Below are positions 1 to 6,712 of a DNA stretch of 14,758 nt, piece after piece (the stretch's first letter is position 1; every line of letters begins with the position of its first letter). Where the stretch lies: NCBI GenBank assembly GCA_040383885.1, contig JBEICQ010000048.1, positions 1-14,758 of the forward strand. The letters run 5' to 3'. The notes beneath the pieces were generated by a model. It was not told the DNA's origin and searched no databases. It saw only the letters and a list, made by a program, of their open reading frames with translations. The DNA is from JBEICQ01 sp040383885. GTDB taxonomy: Bacteria > Bacteroidota > Bacteroidia > UBA4408. The translations under genes were made by a program, and so were the position numbers.

Positions 1-1
1 C

Positions 2-1552
2 CGCAATTTCAACCACCGACTCTATCAATTGCAGCAAACCCGCGAAAAGGAGCAAAAGGCAAACCTGCTGGTTAAAAAGCAAATCATCGAAGAAATCCGC
101 CAGCTCGCAGACAGCGTTGAGTTAAATTTTAAACAGATTGAGCAGTTGCACGAGTTGCAATCGCGCTGGCGCTCAACCGGACTGGTTCCTACAGGAGAAA
201 GCAATAACCTTTGGGAGGACTACCGGTTTAATACCGGCAGATTTTATGAGCGCCTGAAAATTGACAAGGAACTGCGGGAGCTTGATCAGAAAAAAAATCT
301 GGTTGCCAAAAATGCTCTTTGCGAGAAAGCTGAAGAAAATATTATTGAACCCACGCTTAAAACTGCGCTTGAAACAGCCAGAGAATTACAACAGGCATGG
401 AAAGAGATTGGTCCTGTGCCCAAAGAAATTAATGAAAGCCTATGGCAACGATTTTCTGCGGCACTCGATAAAGTTTTCCAACGCCAGCGAGAATATAACG
501 AATCAAGGCGCGAAGCCCATGCCCAGTCCGTACAACTCAAAGAGGCTCTGATAGCAGAGATGCAGAAAATCAGCGAGACTCAGCCTCTCAGTCACAAAGA
601 ATGGCTGGAGGTAAGTCAGCAGGCAGAGCAACTGATGGAGAAGTGGAAGCTGGCCGGATTTGCAAACAAAGAAAAAAACGAAGAACTCTGGAAGTCATTC
701 AAAGCACTGAGAGATACTTTTTACAAATCGAGAGAGAAGTTTTACGCGGAACTCAGACAAGCACTTTCACACAACCTTAAGCTCAAGCAGGATATCTGCG
801 AACAAGCTGAAAGCCTTGCCACAAGTACGGATTGGAAAAATGCCGGAAACACCATCAGGCAGTTGCAGGAGCAATGGAAATCAATTGGTCCTGTTTCTAA
901 AAAACATTCTGATAAAGTATGGGCGAGGTTCCGCAAAGCATGCGATAGCTTTTTCGAAAATAAAAAGTTGCACTTTGCTGATGAAGTAGAACAACAATCG
1001 AAAAACCTGGAACTTAAAAACCAATTGATTGCCAGGATTGAAACATTTGAACTGCTCGAGAACAACAACGATACCATCTCTGCGCTCAAACAATTTCAGA
1101 ATGAATGGATGGGCATAGGTCATGTTCCTTTCAAGGAAAAAGAGTCGCTCAATTCCCGCTATCGTAAAGTCATCGACAAGAAGTTTGAAGAGGTGAGGGC
1201 ACGCGTTGGAGACAACCAGCGCTCGTTGTTTACCATGAAATACCAGTCGATCAAAAATGACAGCCGCGGTACCGAAAAATTAGCTGATGAGAAACAAAAG
1301 ATTCGCGACAGGATAGGACGACTCAATCAGGAAATTCTTCAGGCTGAAAACAACATGGGCTTTTTTGCTAAATCCGCCAATGCCGAAAGCATTTTAAAAG
1401 ATGCCCGCACCAAGGTTGAGAATACCAAAAGAGAAATACAGAAGTTAAAGGAGCAGTTGAAAATCATTGATCAAACCCAGCAGGGTGTAACTCCTAAAAA
1501 GGAAAATGCTGAGGATGCTTCTGCACAAACAAGCTCACAGACACAATCCTGA
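2..1552 (+). CDS. DUF349 repeat protein, 5' end cut by window edge
   Basis: The reading frame is open from the first base of the window, so the true start lies upstream. The TTG at 29 is only the first start-like codon visible. The visible 516 residues contain five copies of the DUF349 module, whose core is a Trp, then I/L-G-x-V-P, then L-W-x-R-F and a following helix ending in F-F/F-Y. The core tryptophans lie near residues 56, 133, 215, 292 and 369, counting from base 2. Everything is charged, helical and coiled-coil-like, with no signal peptide or membrane segment, so the protein is probably cytoplasmic. The C-terminal 90 residues are a longer coiled coil containing an N-N-M-G-F-F segment, a tail I recall from Bacteroidota members of this family. 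The molecular function of DUF349 proteins is not established and I assign none. The gene ends just before a strong terminator. Confidence 0.9.
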   Translation, partial: RNFNHRLYQLQQTREKEQKANLLVKKQIIEEIRQLADSVELNFKQIEQLHELQSRWRSTGLVPTGESNNLWEDYRFNTGRFYERLKIDKELRELDQKKNLVAKNALCEKAEENIIEPTLKTALETARELQQAWKEIGPVPKEINESLWQRFSAALDKVFQRQREYNESRREAHAQSVQLKEALIAEMQKISETQPLSHKEWLEVSQQAEQLMEKWKLAGFANKEKNEELWKSFKALRDTFYKSREKFYAELRQALSHNLKLKQDICEQAESLATSTDWKNAGNTIRQLQEQWKSIGPVSKKHSDKVWARFRKACDSFFENKKLHFADEVEQQSKNLELKNQLIARIETFELLENNNDTISALKQFQNEWMGIGHVPFKEKESLNSRYRKVIDKKFEEVRARVGDNQRSLFTMKYQSIKNDSRGTEKLADEKQKIRDRIGRLNQEILQAENNMGFFAKSANAESILKDARTKVENTKREIQKLKEQLKIIDQTQQGVTPKKENAEDASAQTSSQTQS

Positions 1553-1567
1553 AAAAAAGGATAGCAT

Positions 1568-1596
1568 AAAAAAAACCTCCCGAGGGAGGTTTTTTT
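1568..1596. terminator. Bidirectional intrinsic terminator between DUF349 gene and gltA
   Basis: A CCTCC/GGAGG stem (1576-1580 and 1585-1589) with a CGAG loop is flanked by eight A on the left and seven T on the right, so either transcript ends in a GC stem followed by a U run. It sits between two converging genes, with stops at 1552 (+) and 1613 (-), as expected for a shared terminator. Confidence 0.9.
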
Positions 1597-1612
1597 ATTT
1601 TGTTTTGTCTGC

Positions 1613-2920
1613 TTACACAAGTCCTATCTTTTTCTTGAGACCCTGTGTGGTAATGGAACTTGGCCTTTCAATCGGATGTCCCAATGCCCTGTCCCATATG
1701 AGTGAAGCCATCACACCGAGTGCACGGCTCACACCAAACAAGACTGTATAGAAATCATATTCCTTCATACCATAATGCATCAACAGAGCACCTGAATGTG
1801 CATCTACATTGGGCCAAGGATTTTTAATTTTTCCCAAAGATTCCAGTATCGGAGGAACCACCTCATAAACCAATTGCACTGTCTCACAGAAATCGTCCTG
1901 CTTGATATATCTCCTGTAAAAGTCCTGTTGGGCAGTGAACCTCGGATCGGTTTTTCTCAGCACGGCATGACCATATCCCGGCACAACCTTACCTTCCTCA
2001 AGCGTCTTTTTTACATAGTTGGCAATCTGTTCTTTGCTGGGCAGAGTGGTGTTTAGTTGGTTCAACATTTCCTGAAGCCAGGCAACTACTTCCTGATTGG
2101 CCAATCCGTGCAAGGGACCTGCAAGGCCATTCATTCCGGCGGCAAATGAGAGATACGGATCACTCAGTGCCGAACCAACAAGATGGGTGGCATGGGCTGA
2201 AACATTTCCACCTTCATGGTCGGCATGGATGGTAAGGTAAAGACGCATCAGTCGTTTCATGTCAAAGGCTTCATAGCCCAGCATGTGTGCGAAGTTTGCG
2301 GCCCAGTCCAATTTTGGATCCGGCTCGATGTGCACATCATTGTGATAGGTTTTTCTGTAAATGTAAGCTGCAACCCTTGGTAATCGGGCAATCAGGTTCA
2401 TGGCATCTTCATAACAGTGATCCCAGTATTCTTTTTTTGGAATTCCACGGCGGTATGCTGCTGCAAAAACCGATTCGGTTTGCATGGCCATTACCGCCAT
2501 TCCAAACTGCGTCATGGGATGGGTTGATTTTGGCAACCTGTCGAGCACATCAAACACATGTTTGGGAACGATGCATCGCCTTGCCCAATTGTTGGATACA
2601 TCATGCACATCTTCATAAGTAGGCAGGTCTCCGGTGAGCATCAGATAAAAAATACCTTCCGGCAGGGGCTCTGTTCCTCCCGGAGCCTTCGGAAGTTGCT
2701 CCCTGAGTTCAGGAATGGAATATCCGCGAAAGCGAATGCCTTCCTGTGCGTCGAGCTTCGATGTTTCAGTAACCATGCCAATCATTCCTTTCATCCCCTG
2801 GTATACATCAGCCACGCTGTACTCCCCTAATTTTTTGTCGCCGTGTTCTTTAATGATTTGTTTGATCTCAGCAGCAAGAGGCTTGGCTTTACTGATGAAT
2901 TTTTCCTTGAGTGAATCCAT
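1613..2920 (-). CDS. gltA: Citrate synthase, mitochondrial/eukaryote-like type I
   Basis: Condenses oxaloacetate and acetyl-CoA to citrate, the first step of the TCA cycle, in the cytoplasm. The 435-residue protein aligns along its whole length with what I remember of the pig heart enzyme (about 437 residues mature) rather than with the usual bacterial hexameric type. Long near-identical blocks include D-H-E-G-G-N-V-S-A-H (from 234), G-L-A-G-P-L-H-G-L-A-N-Q-E-V (from 265) and G-Y-G-H-A-V-L-R-K-T-D-P-R (from 315). Residues equivalent to pig His238, His274, His320 and Asp375 are present as H235, H271, H318 and D373. The frame stays open for 39 further codons upstream into eno, but ATG 2920 gives the normal N terminus and does not overlap eno. 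Eno ends 31 bases upstream, so the two are probably co-transcribed. The leader is A-rich (seven A just before GTC-ATG) with no clear Shine-Dalgarno. The gene runs into the terminator at 1568-1596. Confidence 0.97.
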   Translation of the reverse strand: MDSLKEKFISKAKPLAAEIKQIIKEHGDKKLGEYSVADVYQGMKGMIGMVTETSKLDAQEGIRFRGYSIPELREQLPKAPGGTEPLPEGIFYLMLTGDLPTYEDVHDVSNNWARRCIVPKHVFDVLDRLPKSTHPMTQFGMAVMAMQTESVFAAAYRRGIPKKEYWDHCYEDAMNLIARLPRVAAYIYRKTYHNDVHIEPDPKLDWAANFAHMLGYEAFDMKRLMRLYLTIHADHEGGNVSAHATHLVGSALSDPYLSFAAGMNGLAGPLHGLANQEVVAWLQEMLNQLNTTLPSKEQIANYVKKTLEEGKVVPGYGHAVLRKTDPRFTAQQDFYRRYIKQDDFCETVQLVYEVVPPILESLGKIKNPWPNVDAHSGALLMHYGMKEYDFYTVLFGVSRALGVMASLIWDRALGHPIERPSSITTQGLKKKIGLV

Positions 2921-2951
2921 GACTTTTTTTGAATATCTGTGTGCTTGTTGT

Positions 2952-4238
2952 TTAAATAAATTTGAAGTTTCTTCCGGGGAATTGTGCCTGGCTGCCAAGT
3001 TCCTCTTCAATACGCAGCAACTGATTGTATTTGGCAACCCTGTCGCTGCGGGAGGCAGAACCCGTTTTAATTTGACCTGTTCTCAATCCTACAGCCAAAT
3101 CGGCAATGGTACAGTCCTCTGTTTCACCCGAGCGATGACTCATCACAGCCGTATAGGAGGCATTGCCCGCAGTCTGCACCGCTTGTATGGTTTCGCTGAG
3201 GGAACCTATCTGGTTTACTTTTACAAGGATGGAATTGGCGATGCCCTGCTTGATGCCGGTATGCAGTCTTTTTACATTGGTTACAAACAAATCATCACCC
3301 ACCAGCTGTACTTTTTTACCTAATTTTTCGGTGAGCATTTTCCAGCCTTCCCAATCATCTTCAGCAAGTCCGTCCTCTATGGAAATGATGGGGTATTTAT
3401 TGCACCAATCGTTCCAAAAATCTACCATTTGTGAGGCGGTTAAGCGGTCGCCCGAAGATTTTTTAAAGTGATACATCTTCTCATCATTGTTGTAGAACTC
3501 TGTAGAAGCTGCATCCATGGCAATCCATACATCATGGCCCGGGCGGTAGCCTGCTTTTTCAATGGCGATGAGCACCGTTTCAATGGCTTCTTCATTGGAT
3601 TTGATGTTGGGTGCAAACCCTCCTTCGTCTCCCACATTGGTGCTATATCCCTTGTCTTTGAGTACTTTTTTGAGGTAATGGAAAATTTCTGTGCCCATCC
3701 GCAGGGAATCTGAAAAGCTGTTGGCACCAAAAGGCATGACCATGAACTCCTGAAAATCGATGCTGTTGTCGGCATGTGAACCTCCATTGAGGATGTTGAG
3801 CATGGGAACAGGTAAAAGGTTTCCGTTGATTCCTCCTACATACCGATAAAGCGACATTCCTGATTCCAGTGCAGCGGCTTTGGCTGCAGCCATTGAAACA
3901 GCTAAGATGGCATTGGCTCCAAGCTTGGATTTGTTTGGTGTGTTGTCGGCAGCAAGCATGAGAGCATCAATTTTACTCTGCTCAAATACATCGCATCCAT
4001 GCAATTTTTCTGAGAGAATCTGATTGATGTTGTCAACGGCCTTGAGCACGCCTTTTCCGAGATAGAGTGCCTGGTTTCCATCCCTGATTTCAACTGCTTC
4101 ATAGCTGCCTGTAGATGCCCCTGAGGGCACTGCTGCTCTGCCCATCTTGCCATTGCTGGTAATCACATCTGCCTCCACAGTGGGGTTCCCCCTGGAGTCG
4201 AGAATTTGTCTTGCTTTGATCCTTTCTATCCTTGCCAT
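2952..4238 (-). CDS. eno: Enolase (phosphopyruvate hydratase)
   Basis: Interconverts 2-phosphoglycerate and phosphoenolpyruvate in glycolysis, in the cytoplasm with two Mg ions. The 428 residues are the usual bacterial length. It opens with the family N terminus (I-L-D-S-R-G-N-P-T-V-E at 12-22). The catalytic and metal residues are all visible: E164 in Q-E-F, E205 in G-D-E-G-G, D242 in M-D-A-A-S, E288 in S-I-E-D-G, D315 in G-D-D-L, K340 in V-K-V-N-Q-I-G, H368 in M-S-H-R-S-G-E-T-E and K391 in K-T-G. The start is ATG 4238. The 101 bases to the upstream MCE gene contain that gene's likely terminator but no exact TAnnTTTG motif, so I could not place the eno promoter. It is followed by gltA after 31 bases. 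Nothing is missing or unusual in the protein. Confidence 0.98.
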   Translation of the reverse strand: MARIERIKARQILDSRGNPTVEADVITSNGKMGRAAVPSGASTGSYEAVEIRDGNQALYLGKGVLKAVDNINQILSEKLHGCDVFEQSKIDALMLAADNTPNKSKLGANAILAVSMAAAKAAALESGMSLYRYVGGINGNLLPVPMLNILNGGSHADNSIDFQEFMVMPFGANSFSDSLRMGTEIFHYLKKVLKDKGYSTNVGDEGGFAPNIKSNEEAIETVLIAIEKAGYRPGHDVWIAMDAASTEFYNNDEKMYHFKKSSGDRLTASQMVDFWNDWCNKYPIISIEDGLAEDDWEGWKMLTEKLGKKVQLVGDDLFVTNVKRLHTGIKQGIANSILVKVNQIGSLSETIQAVQTAGNASYTAVMSHRSGETEDCTIADLAVGLRTGQIKTGSASRSDRVAKYNQLLRIEEELGSQAQFPGRNFKFI

Positions 4239-4320
4239 AATGTTGTATACGGATGTCGGCTAAGGTAGAAAATAATGCCCAACAAAAGGAAGGCAATCAC
4301 CAGTTAAAGAAGGTTATTTG

Positions 4321-4349
4321 CAAAAAATTGACGCCGGATTTATCTGGCG
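4321..4349 (-). terminator. Probable intrinsic terminator overlapping the end of the MCE gene
   Basis: Read on the minus strand, CGCCAGA, a TAAA loop and TCCGGCG form a 7-base stem with one A/C mismatch (4349-4343 with 4338-4332). This is followed by TCAATTTTTT. The MCE stop codon TAA (4342-4340) lies in the loop. Such an end would separate MCE transcription from eno about 80 bases downstream. The mismatch and the interrupted T run lower confidence. Confidence 0.5.
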
Positions 4350-5308
4350 GCTTTTGCCTTGGGTTTTCTGTCTTTTTTGCCGAAAACCGAAAAATGTACA
4401 TATCTGCCCGGATGTGCCTTGAGGTCGGCAAGCAGGCTGTCCAGATCCCTGGAACTGGACTCAAGGTTGTTGTAGAGCTTGTTGTCGTTAACCAACATGC
4501 CCAGGGAACCTTCACCCCGGTTAATTTTACCCATCACCTGGCTCACATCCGCAAGGGCCTGATTGGCGTTACGAACAGTTCCGGCAATATTGGCCTTCAC
4601 CAAGGAATCACTTATCTGGTTGAGGTTGGCAAGTATGTTCTCTATTCGCTTGTTGCTGTTCTTTAGATTTTTGGTGATGGAATGCACATGCTCGGCAATC
4701 TCTCCCAAACGCTGTCTTTGTTCTTTAACCAGACCTGCCAGATCGCTGGTCATCGTGTTTAGCGACTGGATGCTTTGCTTCAGGTTGCCCTTTGTTTTAC
4801 CCGCAAATACCGTGTTGAGGTTGTTGATGAGTGAATCGATGGAGACCAGCAACTTTTCGGTCTTTTCTTTCACAGGAACAATCTGCTTTCCAATCTCATC
4901 AGTCAGTCCGCTTTGCAGAGCAGATTTGAGGGTATCACCGGGCTGATAAAAAGTTTTTTCATCACTGTATTTCAAATCTATGGCCATGCCTCCAAAAAGG
5001 CTGCTGGAATAAATGGTGGCTACAGAATTCTTCGGAATCAGCAAATCACGGTCTTTGAGTGCAATCTCCACAATAATCCGCTTGGTCTCATGGGGATGGA
5101 AATAAATCTTGTTTACATTACCGATGTTGAAGCCTCTTACGAAAACCGGATTTGATTCGGTAAGTCCGTTTACATTTTCATACACTGCATAATAGGTTTT
5201 CCTGAAACCAAAGATGTTTTTTCCTTTCAGAAAATTGAATCCAAATACAAAAGCCAGTACAGATATGGCGATGACAAGGCCGATTTTAATTTCTCTGTTG
5301 AATACCAC
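4340..5308 (-). CDS. MCE-family (MlaD-like) lipid-transport substrate-binding protein
   Basis: A 322-residue protein with one N-terminal membrane anchor (about 8-27, after N-R-E-I-K-I-G) followed by an MCE/MlaD domain (about 37-115, with V-N-G-L-x-x-x-N-P-V-x-V-R-G at 46-59 and S-S-S-L-F-G-G at 101-107). A long helical C-terminal part ends in a Lys/Arg-rich tail. MCE proteins bind lipids in the periplasm and work with MlaE/MlaF-type ABC transporters in inner-to-outer membrane phospholipid traffic. No permease or ATPase gene is in the window, so this copy stands alone here. The only usable start is GTG 5308, with an in-frame stop shortly upstream. It follows the amidase after 42 bases and may also have its own promoter (TATATTTG, 5317-5324). 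The family assignment is firm; the lipid carried is unknown. Confidence 0.92.
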   Translation of the reverse strand: MVFNREIKIGLVIAISVLAFVFGFNFLKGKNIFGFRKTYYAVYENVNGLTESNPVFVRGFNIGNVNKIYFHPHETKRIIVEIALKDRDLLIPKNSVATIYSSSLFGGMAIDLKYSDEKTFYQPGDTLKSALQSGLTDEIGKQIVPVKEKTEKLLVSIDSLINNLNTVFAGKTKGNLKQSIQSLNTMTSDLAGLVKEQRQRLGEIAEHVHSITKNLKNSNKRIENILANLNQISDSLVKANIAGTVRNANQALADVSQVMGKINRGEGSLGMLVNDNKLYNNLESSSRDLDSLLADLKAHPGRYVHFSVFGKKDRKPKAKAAR

Positions 5309-5316
5309 GGTGCTTG

Positions 5317-5324
5317 CAAATATA
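5317..5324 (-). promoter_or_regulatory. Bacteroidota -7 promoter element (TATATTTG) before the MCE gene
   Basis: An exact match on the minus strand to the TAnnTTTG consensus known for the Bacteroidota housekeeping sigma factor. It ends 8 bases before the GTG start, giving an almost leaderless mRNA if used. A -33 TTTG at the ideal spacing is not present (CTTT is there). It lies in the 42-base amidase-MCE gap, so it would be an internal operon promoter. Confidence 0.5.
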
Positions 5325-5350
5325 CATGTTTATGAACAAGTGAAAAGGGC

Positions 5351-6574
5351 TTATTCTACAGGGCCTCCTGTGTTCTTCTTTTGTTCATTGAGGAGCTCAC
5401 CGGCCGGAATCCGTTTTTTTCCTTTGATGCCCACTACAAATGCATCCTCGAATCCTTTTTTGCGCAGTTTTTTCTGATGTTCCATCGCCTCTTCAAAGCG
5501 ATAAAATTCTCCTGAAAAATACTTTTTTCCTTTTCCTATGTCGAGCACCAGATCGGGTTTTACTCCACGAAGTTGAGCGGGTTTGCCTTTTACATGCTGA
5601 GGTGTTCCATAAAACTGCACACTAAAATATCCTTGAGGAGCTGCAGGAGTCTCTTTGACTTCAAGCTGGTGCGCAGCATCTGAAACCATTTTGTCATTTT
5701 CCACTTTTACCTCTTCCCGGAGCTCTTCGATGAGTGGCAACGACGACCCGTTCTTTTCTGTCTTACAGCCGGGCAGCAATTCCAAACTGTCTGCCTGTGC
5801 TGTTTTTTTCTGCATCACTTCATCTTTGTACTTGCGGAATGCCAGAAACAAAGACAAGGCCATGTGCTCCTGTCCTTTTTCAGATCCGAGAAATTTCTCC
5901 TCCTCAGGATTGGTTAAAAATCCTGTTTCTGTGAGTAAACTTGGCATGGAGGTTTTCCATAAAACCAAAAAACCGGCCTGCTTCACTCCCTTGTTGATGC
6001 GGCAGGCTTTTTCATTGTAATAGTACTGAATTTTGGAGGCAAGGTCCAGGCTTTGTTCCAGAAATGCATTTTGATACATCGTAAAGATGATGTTTGCCTC
6101 ATCGGAGTTGGGGTCAAAATTGTCATAATTTTTCTGGTAATTCTCCTCAAGAAGGATGGCTGCATTTTCCCTCTTGGCTACATCCAGATTTCCTTTCGAC
6201 TTATGCAGCCCCATCACATAGGTCTCGCTCCCAAAAACTTTGCGGTTGGGAGAAGCATTGCAATGGATGCAGACAAACAAATCCGCCCTGTTGTTATTGG
6301 CGATGGCAGCCCGCTCATTCAGCTCCAGAAATACATCTGTTTTTCGGGTATACACAACCTCCACATCCCGGCAATTTTTTTCCACCATTCTCCCAAACTT
6401 CAGGGCAATGGCTAATGCTACTTCCTTCTCTTTGAAGCGGTCGCCATGGCATCCCGGATCTTCCCCACCATGACCCGCGTCAATCACAAGCGTGAACTTT
6501 CCTACAGGTGCACTTGCCTGCATGGAGAAAGGACAAAAAAAGATGACCAGGCAAGCGCTTATGACTGCCCGCAT
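5351..6574 (-). CDS. N-acetylmuramoyl-L-alanine amidase (Amidase_3) with C-terminal SPOR-like domain
   Basis: A zinc hydrolase that cuts the amide bond between MurNAc and the stem peptide; such enzymes split septal peptidoglycan in the periplasm. The 407 residues start with a signal peptide (about 1-22). The Amidase_3 domain follows (about 27-250), with the expected zinc ligands H35 (D-A-G-H-G-G), E49 (F-K-E-K-E) and H104 (I-H-C-N-A) and the catalytic E216 (L-T-E-T-G-F-L-T-N). A long insertion (about 115-190) is where division amidases often carry a regulatory helix. After a charged linker, residues about 315-390 resemble a SPOR domain (Y-F-S-V-Q near the start, then F-E-E-A, Q-K-K-L-R-K-K-G and A-F-V-V), which binds denuded septal glycan. 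I chose ATG 6574. The longer GTG start at 6604 adds residues that spoil the signal peptide. The MCE gene follows after 42 bases; lptD is divergent. Confidence 0.93.
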   Translation of the reverse strand: MRAVISACLVIFFCPFSMQASAPVGKFTLVIDAGHGGEDPGCHGDRFKEKEVALAIALKFGRMVEKNCRDVEVVYTRKTDVFLELNERAAIANNNRADLFVCIHCNASPNRKVFGSETYVMGLHKSKGNLDVAKRENAAILLEENYQKNYDNFDPNSDEANIIFTMYQNAFLEQSLDLASKIQYYYNEKACRINKGVKQAGFLVLWKTSMPSLLTETGFLTNPEEEKFLGSEKGQEHMALSLFLAFRKYKDEVMQKKTAQADSLELLPGCKTEKNGSSLPLIEELREEVKVENDKMVSDAAHQLEVKETPAAPQGYFSVQFYGTPQHVKGKPAQLRGVKPDLVLDIGKGKKYFSGEFYRFEEAMEHQKKLRKKGFEDAFVVGIKGKKRIPAGELLNEQKKNTGGPVE

Positions 6575-6617
6575 CCATGTATTACATATACTCACAATAT
6601 ACACCCCGAAATTTGGT

Positions 6618-6625
6618 TAAATTTG
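6618..6625 (+). promoter_or_regulatory. Bacteroidota -7 promoter element (TAAATTTG) for lptD
   Basis: An exact TAnnTTTG match on the plus strand in the 138-base divergent region between the amidase and lptD. It is 87 bases before ATG 6713 and 33 bases before the alternative TTG 6659. No TTTG is found 19 bases upstream. No matching exact motif was seen for the amidase on the other strand. Confidence 0.5.
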
Positions 6626-6712
6626 CGCCCGACTAAATTAAAACCAAATCACAGCCGGTTGCCAGTATCCATTCAGCAAGTTTTAAAGGAAGTTATTAAC
6701 CGCGCTCAATGC

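Noticed and set aside
2921..3037. 39-residue N-terminal extension of citrate synthase
   Set aside because: It overlaps the end of eno in another frame. The homologous N terminus begins at the ATG at 2920.
2715..3323. 202-codon plus-strand frame across the eno-gltA junction
   Set aside because: Antisense to two firmly identified enzymes, low-complexity composition and no promoter or ribosome site.
6446..6712. N-terminal extension of LptD by 89 residues
   Set aside because: Most of it is antisense to the amidase coding region and reads as non-signal, Cys/His-rich sequence. A signal-like stretch only begins at 6713, or a little earlier if TTG 6659 is used.
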